Of a stretch of 64,000 nt of DNA, positions 25,901 to 40,900 are shown piece by piece. Positions within the stretch are counted from its first letter, which is position 1, and each line of letters opens with the position of its first letter. A program made the translations under genes and the position numbers. This DNA comes from Lamellibrachia columna (Eukaryota; Annelida; Polychaeta; Sabellida; Siboglinidae): positions 39,117,581 through 39,181,580 of the forward strand of contig OY759271.1 of NCBI GenBank assembly GCA_963662155.1, in the 5' to 3' direction. A model generated the notes under the pieces. That model was not told the DNA's origin, made no database searches, and worked only from the letters and a program-made list of their open reading frames with translations.

Positions 25901-28900
25901 GTAGTGTCATACACTGATGTTTGAAATCACCCCTACTGTCTCAGTGTTGTGTAGTGTCATACACTGATGTTTGAAATCACCCCTACTGTCTCAGTGTTGT
26001 GTAGTGTCATACACTGATGTTTGAAATCACCCCTACTGTCTCAGTGTTGTGTAGTGTCATACACTGATGTTTGAGATCACCCCTACTGTCTCAGTGTTGT
26101 GTAGTGTCATACACTGATGTTTGAGATCACCCCTACTGTCTCAGTGTTGTGTAGTGTCATACACTGATGTTTGAAATCACCCCTACTGTCTCAGTGTTGT
26201 GTAGTGTCATACACTGATGTTTGAAATCACCCCTACTGTATTGTGGGTTTAATTGCAACGTTTTTATTATGATTAGAGTGGCCCATTTTTATTACAATTA
26301 CTCTGTGATATATAACACTTTAATTACATAAATTCAGTAGCAATTATTATTGCATTATTTTATATATGTTGTTAAGCTGCCAGTGAAATAAAATATTTAT
26401 TGAAATAGGTTGCATTTTTATGTCTTTGTCATAACTGTTATTTTTTTTACATTAATAATGAACAGTAACACCTCTAGTTGGACCTGACCCCGTCTGTACA
26501 AGAACTGTGCCTTCATTGTTGTACATGTGTGGTGTTGTACATGTGTGGTGTTGTACATGCGTGGTGTTGTACATGTGTGGTGTTGTACATGTGTGGTGTT
26601 GTACATATGTTGTTGTACATGTGTGGTGTTGTACATGTGTGGTGTTGTACATGTGTTGTTGTACATGTGTGGTGTTGTTGTATGTCAATGTACCCATGAA
26701 CAAGCCAATGACACATGGTCAAGTATCTCACTTGATCAAATTAATATACTAGTTACTATACAGTGGCACAATTTAAAAGATCTTATTGGTAACCATACTC
26801 ACAAGAATGCAATTGTGTTAATTGTGTAGCCCACAGCTGGTGTAGAAACACATCAATACAATGGAACCAAACTGTTTGACCTAATTGTTGAAAGCCATGA
26901 GCATGAACCATTATGTTTGTACCTTGCGAACTTGACCTCTGTTCACTGGAGTGAGCAGTGAGCCTCACACAGTAGAGGCAGAGGGAGAACTCTGTTCACT
27001 GGAGTGAGCAGTGAGCCTCACACTGTAGAGGCAGAGGGAAGACTATGTTCATTGGAGTGAGCAGTGAGCCTCACACAGTAGAGGCAGAGGGAGAACTCTG
27101 TTCACTGGAGTGAGCAGTGAGCCTCACACAGTAGAGGCAGAGGGAGAACTCTGTTCACTGGAGTGAGCAGTGAGCCTAACACAGTAGAGGCAGAGGGAAG
27201 ACTCTGTTCACTGGAGTGAGCAGTGAGCCTCACACAGTAGAGGCAGAGGGAGAACTCTGTTCACTGGAGTGAGCAGTGAGCCTCACACAGTAGAGGCAGA
27301 GGGAGAACTCTGTTCACTGGAGTGAGCAGTGAGCCTCACACAGTAGAGGCAGAGGGAGAACTCTGTTCACTGGAGTGAGCAGTGAGCCTCACACTGTAGA
27401 GGCAGAGGGAAGACTATGTTCATTGGAGTGAGCAGTGAGCCTCACACAGTAGAGGCAGAGGGAGAACTCTGTTCACTGGAGTGAGCAGTGAGCCTCACAC
27501 AGTAGAGGCAGAGGGAGAACTCTGTTCACTGGAGTGAGCAGTGAGCCTAACACAGTAGAGGCAGAGGGAAGACTCTGTTCACTGGAGTGAGCAGTGAGCC
27601 TCACACAGTAGAGGCAGAGGGAGAACTCTGTTCACTGGAGTGAGCAGTGAGCCTCACACAGTAGAGGCAGAGGGAGAACTCTGTTCACTGGAGTGAGCAG
27701 TGAGCCTCACACAGTAGAGGCAGAGGGAAGACTCTGTTCACTGGAGTGAGCAGTGAGCCTCACACAGTAGAGGCAGAGGGAAGACTCTGTTCACTGGAGT
27801 GAGCAGTGAGCCTCACACAGTAGAGGCAGAGGGAGAACTCTGTTCACTGGAGTGAGCAATGAGCCTCACACAGTAGAGGCAGAGGGAAGACTCTGTTCAC
27901 TGGAGTGAGCAGTGAGCCTCACACAGTAGAGGCAGAGGGAGAACTCTGTCACTGGAGTGAGCAGTGAGCCTCACACAGTAGAGGCAGATGGAAGATTCAG
28001 TTCAGCGTAGTAATAAATATAACACAGCATTTGTCTTCACCATGCACTGTGTGTGAATTTTTTTAATGGGATAGATGTTATGCATTAAAATAATATTGAT
28101 AATAAATAAATGAAACTGTAACATTTTAGATGTTATGCATTAAAATAATATTGATAATAAATAAATGAAACTGTAACATTTAAATTACCACTGACATTTA
28201 GACATGAATACTAACTGTTATGTTTTTGAGGTAAAATCAGCATGAGTCCCCAACTACCTGGAAGTCTGAAATGTGCTAATAGGGTTTAAAGAGAAAATGC
28301 ACATTTAAAAAAGAAGAGTCTTAAGCTGCTTCTTGAAGCTGCTTCTACTATGATATGTTACCATGTATGGCAGGGCAGATAGACTGAAAGGCGCGGTGCT
28401 GCGTATCAGATAGCTGTGTCACCATGAGTACAGAGCCTGATGCGTGGCACCTAATTATTCCTCGGCTGTGAGGTCAGTGTGAACATTGGGGGAGTGTTGT
28501 TTGGGATCACTCTGAACATTGGGGGAGTGTTGCTTGGGATCACTCTGAACATTGGGGAAGTGTTGTTTGGGATCACTCTGAACATTGGGGGAGTGTTGTT
28601 TGGGATCACTCTGAACATTGGGGGAGTGTTGTTTGGGATCACTTTGAATATTCGGGGAATGTTGTTTGGGATCACTTTGAATATTGGGGAGTGTTGTTTT
28701 GGTTTCTACTCTGTTGAGTCACTTGTTGTGGTCTGTTTCTAATCAGACCACAACAAGTGAAGTGACTCTACATCGGATCTTATTGTCTTATTGTTCTCGT
28801 AAATGGATTGCTAGTCAAATGGTCTAGTTAGCAACTTAATTACACTTGGGTCCTATCTACATGACATTGATACCTTCAGAAGTTGCGAGTAATAAAGTAA

Positions 28901-31900
28901 CCCAATTACCCAGGAACTGTTGTGTGGGACTGAACCAATTTGAGGTTTACTACAAATTGGTCCACCATGCCTGTGGTTCAAGAAATGTATGTATGTATTG
29001 TTTGTATGTATTTTGTTAAAGAAGAATAATATCAGGTATGTAGTGTCAAGGATGCAGTGTCAGGTACGCAGTGTCAGGTACGCAGTGTCAGGCATGCAGT
29101 GTCAGGTACGCAGTGTCAGGTATGCAGTGTCAGGTACGCAGTGTAAGGTACGCAGTGTCAGGTACGCAGTGTCAGGTATGCTGTGTCAGGTACACAGTGT
29201 CAGGTACGCAGTGTCAGGTATGCCATGTCAGCCGTGTTAGGTAAGCAGTATCAAGGACACAGTCTGTGGCTGTGTGACAGCCACACTTGGATGTCTGCCA
29301 TGCTGTGACAACTGCAATGCGTCAAATCTGTGATCCTCTTAGTCCTCCAGACTTCACTGTTGCTCTTCTGCTGTCTGCATTACTTGTGGCACAGACCTGA
29401 CTACCTGTGGCACAGCCTGACTACCTGTAGCACAGCCTGACTACCTGTAGAATGCAGTCATGCGTGAAGCATTGAAGATGATCTGCTTCCTAGACACACA
29501 TCAGTGACTTTAATATATGGCATTCCTGTGCACATTTCTCTCACACATGTCATTAGCTGGTAAATTTCTAACAACACCAGTTGTTCCCTTCTGGTTCTGC
29601 AAATGCTTGCAGCATTAATATGTTTATTAATATAATTGGCAAATATCTTGGGTGGGTGGGTTACATGTAGACGAGTAATCGCTGGACTCTTGATAAGCTA
29701 ATGGCTTCCTTGTCCACTTGCTGTCTGGTTATTTTTTGCCTTAGATGACAATCTTGTTAAATCCGCAGAATCACAGCTCTCCATGCTGCTTGTGCTGTTC
29801 TGAACTTATAAGACTGTTCAGAACTTATAAGACTTTGCCAATGCATCCAAAAGTGGCTGTCTCCCTTAGTGGTGATATGACACTTGTCAGTTTTGTCCCT
29901 AGGGGTGGCTATGACACTTGTCAGTGTTTGTCCCTAGGGGTGGCTATGACAATTGTCAGTGTTTGTCCCTAGGGCTGGCTATGACAATTGTCAGTGTTTG
30001 TCCCTAGGGGTGGCTATGACACTTGTCAGTGTTTGTCCCTAGGGGTGGCTATGACACTTGTCAGTGTTTGTCCCTAGGGCTGGCTATGACACTTGTCAGT
30101 GTTTGTCCCTAGGGGTGGCTATGACAATTGTCAGTGTTTGTCCCTAGGGCTGGCTATGACAATTGTCAGTGTTTGTCCCTAGGGCTGGCTATGACAATTG
30201 TCAGTGTTTGTCCCTAGGGGTGGCTATGACACTTGTCAGTGTTTGTCCCTAGGGCTGGCTATGACACTTGTCAGTGTTTGTCCCTAGGGGTGGCTATGAC
30301 ACTTGTCAGTGTTTGTCCCTAGGGGTGGCTATGACAATTGTCCCCAGGTGGGTACTGGGACACTTGTTAGGCGATGTCATCAAGGACATGTTCTTGTGTA
30401 GCGCAGTATCCAGTCCTTGGGACTGTTCAAAGTGCTTTACAATTCACTCTCTGGCAGACCTGTTCATTTTCCAAGGCCATCTCGACTTCTCTGAGAAGCA
30501 TTCAGCCATGCTGCAATTACTGCACGAAGATTATTCGTTCAGATATCCACCTCTGTCTGTAGCCAGGTACTCATTTATACAGCTAAGTGAACTGTGGCAA
30601 TGTGGGATGAACAAAATCGGGTTCTCTCGATTGAGAGCCCAAGGTTGTGACTGCTACACTACCGCGCCCCACTATGGTTTATTTGTTTTAAGTCCAAGGA
30701 CCCAGTAACAAGTAACAGTACCGATGGTTTATTTGTTTCAAGGGTCCAATGACCCAGTAACAGTATTGATGGTTTATTTGTTTTAAGAGTCCAAGGACCC
30801 AGTAACAAGTAACAGTACTGATGGTTTATTTGTTTCAAGGGTCCAAGGACCCAGTAACAGTACTGATGGTTTATTTGTTGGTTTTGCCCTATATTTTATA
30901 CATGCATATAATGATAAAGAATTATTTTGCAAATAAGTAGTTTGAATAGCTGCGTATGTAGAGAGTGGTCCCCCAGACCAGTCCCGACTGACTGAATATG
31001 TTCCTGTCTGTTGTTATTCTTATTCTGAGTCGTTCATTATGCAGTGACATGGCTATTTGAAGATATCTTGAGAGACGTGTTAGCTGACTATTTGTTTTGC
31101 AGTGTTGTCCTAGCTGTATAGTAGCATATGACAAATGGTTTGTCTGTGACAACATTCAACAGTGGATCACCTGGCAGTAGTAGGAAGCTTTGACATCAGA
31201 AGAAGCCATCCTCGTGCTTTAATGAAACATTAATGACATGTCTTATACATGAGTTAATGAATTTTCAATTACATTAAGCAACTGAAAAATGTTTGCTTTG
31301 CAATGTAGACGATTTGTGGAGGCTCAATATATTGTGGTAAGTATTTCTGACTGAGTAGTGCAGCAATAATGTCTCCGAAATGTCACAACAATACCTGACT
31401 AATGTCATAACAATGCCTGACAAATGTCTCAACTATGCCTGACAAATGTCTTAACTATGCCTGACAAATGTCTCAACTATACCTGACAAATGTCTCAACT
31501 ATGCCTGACAAATGTCTCAACTATGCCTGACAAATGTCTCAACTATGCCTGACAAATGTCTCAACTATGCCTGACAAATGTCTCAACTATGCCTGACAAA
31601 TGTCTCAACTATACCTGACAAATGTCTCAACTATGCCTGACAAATGTCTCAACTATGCCTGACAAATGTCTCAACTATGTCTGACAAATGGCTCAACTAT
31701 GCCTGACAAATGTCTCAACTATGCCTGACAAATGTCTCAACTATGCCTGACAAATGTCTCAACTATGCCTGACAAATGTCTCAACTATGCCTGACAAATG
31801 TCTCAACTATGCCTGACAAATGTCTCAACTATGCCTGACAAATGTCTTAACTATGCCTGACAAATGTCTCAACTATGCCTGACAAATGTCTCAACTATGC

Positions 31901-34900
31901 CTGACAAATGTCTCAACTATGCCTGACAAATGGCTCAACTATGCCTGACAAATGTCTCAACTATGCCTGACAAATGGCTCAACTATGCCTGACAAATGGC
32001 TCAACTATGCCTGACAAATGTCTCAACTATGCCTGACAAATGTCTTAACTATGCCTGACAAATGTCTTAACTATGCCTGACAAATGTCTCAACTATGCCT
32101 GACAAATGTCTTAACTATGCCTGACAAATGGCTCAACTATGCCTGACAAATGGCTCAACTATGCCTGACAAATGGCTCAACTATGCCTGACAAATGTCTC
32201 AACTATGCCTGACAAATGTCTCAACTATGCCTGACAAATGTCTTAACTATGCCTGACAAATGTCTCAACTATGCCTGACAAATGTCTCAACTATGCCTGA
32301 CAAATGTCTTAACTATGCCTGACAAATGGCTCAACTATGCCTGACAAATGTCTCAACTATGCCTGACAAATGGCTCAGCAGGGCCTACCAAGTGTAGCAG
32401 CTGCACATGACAAGATAGAGATTTAACGTCAACATCTGTGAAGTGTAACAGCAACTAGTGAACTGACAAAGGAGCAATTATTGATCACACTGATACACAG
32501 TAAACAAACAAACAACAGATTATAGTAGAATATACAAGATGTTGGCACTTTTGTATTTGTTGAAAGGTTATGAGCATCGTTGTGTCTTTTTAGTCCTTTG
32601 CTCAAGGCATTCACAGTAGTTCTTTGCTCAAGGTATTGTCAAAGGACAAGACTTCCCACTATGCCATAGCACAAGGCATTCACAATAGGCCTTAGCACAA
32701 GGCATTCCCACATGCCCTACAGTACAAGGCACTCCCACATGCCCTACAGTACAAGGCATTCCCACATGCCCTACAGTACAAGGCATTCCCACATGCCCTA
32801 CAGTACAAGGCATTCCCACATGCCCTACAGTACAAGGCATTCCCACTATGCCCTAGCACATGGCATTCCCATTATGTCCTAGCACTATGTCCTATCCTGC
32901 AGTTTGGGTACCTTAAGCGAGATGTCCACTGGCGTACTGTTTGTCACACTTCTCGGACTGACCATGTGCATGAAAGCGTCCCCACCTTTGGTTGTATTCC
33001 ACACGTCACGTCTAAATGCAGACGACATGTTCGCTGGCACTCGGTACATGTCGGCGAACTTCTCGTGGAACTGGGCAGCCCGGTTGGCGGAACCCCACTT
33101 TTTGTTGGGTTTTGGTGACGTGTTCCCGAGGTTGAGAAATCTACCATCAACAGAGTGGGTGCCTTTGCCGGAGATGCAGTTGCCCGACACTGACAGATTG
33201 GTTGGCTCCCTGGTGAGCAACTGTAGAATCATACCGCTGGCAAATGTTCGTTTCTCCATTGTCGTGCTGCTGTAGAGAACCGGGGCCATCCGCCGTGGAA
33301 GTAATGGCGCTGATGAGCCGTAAATTCCATTTGCATCATTTCCTGTGCCATCGATGTGGTGCCCCTTCACCGAGAACCGCTTCATGTTCACGTACGATTG
33401 TGCTGTGTTTTTGTTAAGAGTTGTCTCACGCCACCGAATCTGTTTGCGCCGCTTGTGTAGTTTGTTCAGTTGCCGCTCAGTGGTGCTCAGGGTTGATTGG
33501 ATCGGGGCCTTTGCACCACCCCGACCATTTATCGGCAAGGCCCTGGTCGCATCACCAAGAAAGTTTGTGCCAACAATGGTCGACTTTTCTGCATTGATAT
33601 TTGGCAGCTGATGTTGAGATGGTTCACTGGAGGAGCCACGAGTTGGCCCGGTTTTATACGGGATGACCTTTGGAAGGCGCCGGAGTGGAACAGTGCGATT
33701 TTCTTGCGATACAAACTTGACACCTGGTGCAAAGCGAACAGACTTTGTCTGCAGTGGACTGTCGTCTGTGCTGATAGGTTTCTGCCTGGGCGGTATTGTG
33801 CGTGGTTTCGGATCCAGAGTGTTGTGTGAATTTTTCAGTGACACACTGTACAGCAGTGGTTTTTCCTCAGTGCTGGCTGCCCCTGGAGAATCTGTGTGGG
33901 GCAACTTTGGAAACATGCTTGACATTTGTGAGCCAGACCTGGAGCCATTTGTATGCGGAGATGACAAACTCCCCATGTTCATTGCTCGGTCTGGTCCACT
34001 TGGCCAGTCTGGCTGTTGAGTTTATTGTCAATGGTTATCAGTCGCAGATTGCTAATTGCAACTAAGTTCATTTAAGTTAATTTAATCTTGTGTTTGTATG
34101 TCATTTTTGCATACCTGTGTGGCTTCCATGCATCCTGTCAAGGACAACGACATGGAAATACTACTGATTGTACTCAGTTCAAAACTTGTAGAAGTGTCCA
34201 CTGGTAACTGTCCACTGCGGACCATTCCAGCTTCACTGTCTGTCCTTGCAAGACCCCCACACTGCAGTGGACACATCCGTAGTTGGTCTGTGTGTGTCCA
34301 AATGTTGTTTTCTCTGATGTCTGATACGTCCTGGTTAACGTCGTCACTTCACTAAAGTGGTTCAGCTTTTCAATGGTGGCCTGAAATGCACAGTGGACTG
34401 ATTACTACTTGACAGAACAACAATGTCTAATAGTCAGGTCAGTTGGTCCAACATCATTAAACTAGTGCTCTACATGTGTTAATTACCGTTGATTCCTTAT
34501 AATATCACTGCTCCCCCCTCGTGCTGCTATTACTGGATTGTATTAATGTACATAAAGCGAACAGAAGTGTCCGTAAAAGAGATGATCTCAAAGATAAGCT
34601 CCTACTTGCTAACAATGTATTTATCTTTGGAGTTAATCACTGCTATAATGTAACTGATATTTTATTGCGTTCTGTGGTAATAATGTAGGCACTGGAGGTA
34701 GTCTAAGAACAGGCAGAGGGCTATAGGAATCATGTGTAATGTTATATATTAAGTTATGGGTTAAATTTTGAAAGATTTAATCTGTAACATACACCTGTCT
34801 GTAACATACACCTGTCTGTAATATACACCTGTCTGTGACGTACACCTGTCTGTGACGTACACCTGTCTGACATACACCTGTCAGTGACATACACTTGTCT

Positions 34901-37900
34901 GTGACGTACACCTGTCTGTGATGTACACATATTTCAGACATACACATGTCTGTAATGTACACCTGTGTGTGATGTACACCTGTTTGTAATGTACACCTGT
35001 CTGTAACACTCACCTTTGTAAGACGCACCTTTGTAACATAACCTGTCTGTAACAACCAACTGTCAAATAGATAATTGTCTGTGAAAAACAACAGTTTCTC
35101 ACAACTTTTATCACTTGGCTCAGTGCCAAACTCCTTAAATATTGCTTTTAAAAGTCGTTAGATTATGTGACGAGATAAACTGTTCATGTGCAAGGTGCTC
35201 TGTCTCACCCACAACTACCAGCCGTACATGTCCACTGGACTTCCACATGTGTGCAGAATGCTGCATGTCCGTTAACATGCACAAACACTGACAGTTTGGC
35301 ACATGACAGCAGCAACTAAACACTGCTATTATGATATTACCTTGCACATACACAGAACTGGCGTCATGGGGGTTACTGTATATTTACACAGTGCACAGCC
35401 AACTGCTAGTGCACAGACGGTTTGGTGAAAAGCTTGCATGCGCTCTCATGGATAATGACGCACAGAAGTGATCATACTCTGGCTAAGAATCAGCCAATTT
35501 ACAAAGCTCTTTTGGTCGTCTCAGTAACATTTAATGAGATCCTTGAAAACAGTCTTACCTCTCTAGAAACAGATTATCTATGTTGTTCAACTGCACTGAC
35601 AACCTAGTAGCTCTCCATCTACCTCTCATAGTTAATTAAATTGTTCAGAAGAAAATGAAGCTTCTATGAATCTTTAAGAGTGTAAGGTCATGTGTTTCTC
35701 TAGTTTGTTTCCTAGTAATTTGTGCAACCCCATCCCCCTCCCCTCCCCCCTCCCCTCCCCCCTCCCCCTCCCCTCCCCCCTCCCCATCCCCCATGAGCAT
35801 GAGACTGAATAGTACAGGTGAACAGTAGCTGTATAGACGTGTGTGCGTGCATTTTTGCATGCATGTCTGCTTGCATGTCTGAATGCATGCGTGTGTCTGT
35901 GCACAGTGGTTGTGTGTATGTATTTAATAAAGAATGTACATTATGTGTACAAATATATTTTTTGTGAGAGAGACTAGACATCTCCACTGGTAGCAATATC
36001 TACGTGCCACTGTCAACACCACAACAATGGTGGAGTCACCTACAGGCTACTGTTAACACCACAACACTGGTGGAGACATCTACAGGCCACTACCAACAAC
36101 ACAACACAGCATGCTGTGTGGGATGTGTACATGTCTCTGGTAGCCCATCTGTTGCATGCTGTGTGGGATGTGTACATATTCTGTTGTGGCCTAATGAACC
36201 ATGTGTGTTAGTGTGTTGCCTATCAGTGTTACTGGGTGTGATCAACTCACTTGTGGTGTCACTGTTACCAGTGTCATTGGCTGTGGCCTACACACCTACA
36301 CATGTGTCAGTGTTGTCATTAGCTGTGGCCTATACACCTGCATGTGTGTCACTATTGTCAGTGTCATTGGCTGTTGTCTACACACCTGAATGTGTGTCAC
36401 TGTTGTCATTGGCTGTGGCCTACACATGTATCAGTGTTGTCATTGGCTGTTGTCTACACACCTGAATGTGTGACAGTAATCTCATTAGCTGTGGCCTACA
36501 CATCTGCATGTGTGTCGGTGTTGTCATTGGCTGTGGCTTATAGACCTACACATGTGTCAGTGTCATTGGCTGTGGCCTACACACCTGCATGTGTGTCAGT
36601 GTTGTCATTGGCTGTAGCCTACACACCTACACATGTGTCCGTGTTGTCATTGGCTGTGGCCTACACACCTACATGTGTGTCAGTATTGTCATTGGCTGTC
36701 ACCTACACACCTGCATGTGTGTCAGTATTGTCATTGGCTGTCACCAACACACCTACATGTGTGTCAGTATTGTCATTGGCTGTCACCTACACACCTGCAT
36801 GTGTGTCAGTGTTGGTGTTGAACCCTGGGTTGCTTTTTGCGCTGTTGTCTTGATGTGGCTCTTGGCATGTGCTTGTTTCTTGCAGCAATGATGTTGTTGA
36901 GAGCACACCTCCATGTTCTCCAATGTCCATCCGACGATCTCGCCCCGACAATGTCTTCTCAAGGCTCACCAGTCAAGCCAATCCCCTGTCCCCTCACCCC
37001 AGCAGGTACAGTTACATCCCAGCAGGCACAGTTACATCCCAGCAAGTACAGTTACATCCCAGCAGGCACAGTTACATTCCAGCAGGTACAGTTACATTCC
37101 AGCAGGTACAGTTACATCCCAGCAGGCACAGTTACATCCCAGCAGGCACAGTTACATCCCAGCTGGCACAGTTACATCCCAGCAGGTACAGTTACATCCC
37201 AGCAGGTACAGTTACATCCCAGCAAGTACAGTTACATCCCAGCAGGTACAGTTACATCCCAGCAAGTACAGTTACATCCCAGCAGGCACAGTTACATCCC
37301 AGCAGGTACAGTTACATCCCAGCAGGCACAGTTACATCCCAGCAAGTACAGTTACATCCCAGCAGGTACAGTTACATCCCAGCAGGCACAGTTACATCCC
37401 AGCAAGTACAGTTACATCCCAGCAAGTACAGTTACATCCCAGCAGGTACAGTTACATCCCAGCAAGTACAGTTACATCCCAGCAGGCACAGTTACATCCC
37501 AGCAGGTACAGTTACATCCCAGCAGGCACAGTTACATTCCAGCAGGTACAGTTACATTCCAGCAGGTACAGTTACATCCCAGCAGGCACAGTTACATCCC
37601 AGCTGGCACAGTTACATCCCAGCAGGTACAGTTACATCCCAGCAGGTACAGTTACATCCCAGCAGGTACAGTTACATCCCAGCAGGCACATTTACATCCC
37701 AGCAGATACAGTTACATCCCAGCAGGCACAGTTACATCCCAGCAGGTACAGTTACATCCCAGCAGGTACAGTTACATCCCAGCAGGCATAGTTACATCCC
37801 AGCAGGCACAGTTACATCCCAGCAGGCACAGTTACATCCCAGCAGGCACAGTTACATCCCAGCAGGCACAGTTACATCCCAGCAGGCATAGTTACATCCC

Positions 37901-40900
37901 AGCAGGTACAGTTACATCCCAGCAGGTACAGTTACATCCCAGCAGGTACAGTTACATCCCAGCAGGTACAGTTACATCCCAGCAGGTACAGTTACATCCC
38001 AGCAGGTACAGTTACATCCCAGCAGGCATAGTTACATCCCAGCAGGCACAGTTACATCCCAGCAAGTACAGTTACACCCCAGCAGGCACAGTTACATCCC
38101 AGCAGGCATAGTTACATCCCAGCAGGCACAGTTACATCCCAGCAAGCACAGTTACATCCCAGCAGGCACAGTTACATCCCAGCAGGTACAGTTACATCCC
38201 AGCAGGTACAGTTACATCCCAGCAGGTACAGTTACATCCCAGCAAGTACAGTTACATCCCAGCTGGCACAGTTACATCCCAGCAGGCACAGTTACATCCC
38301 AGCAGGTACAGTTACATCCCAGCAGGCACAGTTACATCCCAGCAAGTACAGTTACATCCCAGCAAGTACAGTTACATCCCAGCTGGTACAGTTACATCCC
38401 AGCAAGTACAGTTACATCCCAGCAGGCACAGTTACATCCCAGCAGGCACAGTTACATCCCAGCAGGTACAGTTACATCCCAGCAGGCACAGTTACATCCC
38501 AGCAGGCACAGTTACACCCCATAGCACTAGCAGGAAACTCTTCCCAGTCCTACACCTTCCTCCATCCTCAACTGGTGAATGCATTTTAAACCTGCTTTGC
38601 AGAACACATAGTTGCATTTAACAAAGGATGTGTTAACCCTACATCACCCAGCACAGCTAATGGTATGCCCTCATCAAATATGAGAAGTGTTTGCCACGAA
38701 TGAACTCAACAAAACAGACCAGTTCATTTAAACAACAATAATTTTTTCCCCCTGTTCCTGACAGCAATTTATTCCAGTTCCCTTATGGGAATGATATGTC
38801 AGTACTTATGGGAATGATATGTCAGTACTTATGGGAATGAGATATCAGTACTTTCCTAAGAAATGATGTCCTATGACTTGTTGTGAATTGTTTAAACGAA
38901 GTGTACAAAGATGTTCACTAGTCAACTGATACGGAGCTCGCTGGGAGTTTCATATAATTAAAATGCCACAATTCTCTTAATTTTTTAATTCTCAAAGTAC
39001 ATCTAAGTTATCAGTGTTGTTCTTAATAATAATAATGATAATATAACAGAAATCAGAGGCTCATTCTTCATGTTTTAATCTTTATTGTAGTATTTCTATC
39101 GTTAGAAGTTGTATAAGACAATGTATAAGACAATATGTGTAAGACAATGTATAAGACAAAGTATAAGACAATATGTGTAAGACAATGTATAAGACAATGT
39201 GTAAGACAATGTGTAAGACAATGTATAAGACAATGTGTAAGACAATGTGTAAGACAAAGTATAAAACAAAGTATAAGACAATGTATAAGACAATGTATAA
39301 TACAGGAATTTAACAGATCAACAAATCATTAGTTGAAAAACGTTTTATTTCATCTATAAATGTGAAGATTTATTGGTTTGTTGTTAATTGTTGTTAACTG
39401 TTGTTAATTGCAGTAGAGCGGTGTCTATAATACTACATTTATTGGTTTGTTGTTAATTGCTGTAGAGCAGTCTCTGTATACTACATTTTATTTCATCACC
39501 AAATTGTGTAATTGTTTTAATATTAAGAGATGAAAGATCACAATAATAACTCGTTTTGTATAAATATTATTTTAACAATCCTATATGTTATAAATACTAC
39601 TAAATTCAATATCGCAAAATGCCATAAAACAGTTGTTCAGCTAACTAAGATCATTGTACACTCCGGCCATCCTGCCATGCGTGCGCACACACTCCAGCCA
39701 TCCTGCCATGCGTGCGCACACACTCCGGCCATCCTGCCATGCGTGCGCACACACTCCGGCCATCCTGCCATGCGTGCGCACACACACCGGCCATCCTGTC
39801 ATGCATGCGCACACACTCCGGCCATCCTGTCATGCATGTGCACACACACCGGCCATCCTGTCATGCATGCGCGCACACTCCTGCCATCCTGCCATGCATG
39901 CGCACACACACCGGCCATCCTGTCATGCATGCGCACACACACCGGCCATCCTGTCATGCATGCGCACACACTCCGGCCATCCTGTCATGCATGCGCACAC
40001 ACTCCGGCCATCCTGCCATGCGTGCGCACACACTCCGGCCATCCTGTCATGCATGCGCACACACACCGGCCATCCTGTCATGCATGCGCACACACTCCGG
40101 CAACTAACACTGGATCATATCTATTTGCCAATGTCTACTGGCCAAATTATGTTCAACCTCTCATTTATCGCTTATGCTTCTGCGGCTTTCCGTGCATGTG
40201 TGGTGTTTTAAAATACCTTATTTAATGAGACACCCACAAGTTTAGAGTAGTGTGCATGATGTAGATTTTAGCAATGATTTCTCTCAGATCAGCAGGTAAA
40301 CATACTAATTTATTTAATTGCCTCACCAACTTTGAAATTCCCTATGTGGTATTATATGATTTGAGAATAACTGTTCATAAAGATCAAGGTTTTTTGTAAA
40401 TGTATATATCATGGTTTGAATTATAATAGCAAGAATGATGTGGAGTTGCATTACAACTATCTTGGTTTAGATTATCATAGCAACAGGTGGTTTGTAGTAG
40501 TAAAACAATATTAGTAGATTTAATTGAATATTTGTCAAAAGTGCTCAGTAAATACTGCTTTTTCATTTCCATATTATCATATGTTGCATTACGATTTTGG
40601 TGTACTGGTCTATTTGATGAGCATCATTTTGCAGTTAAGCATCTACTAAATTTATCCTACATTATAATTTATTTGGAGTCTTGAATTAGAAACCATTTTT
40701 GCATGAATCTCCACTTTTTTGTCCCCACGTGTCATGTGTCGTAGTTTCTATGGCAACAACCAATAACGGTGACTCTCCTGTTTCAGAGGTGTGATCAGCC
40801 AGGTGCCAAATCGGGCGCCCCCTGGTGTGATGCCACTTATCCACACCCACTCTGCGCTTGGCCATTCAAAGGCTGTTCTGTCTGTATTTGCCACTGAAGA

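Noticed and set aside
36837..38111. 424-codon + frame running through the 20-bp array as a separate gene
   Set aside because: The array is open in all + frames. The real coding part is exon 13; any read-through is noted as a finding, not as a gene.
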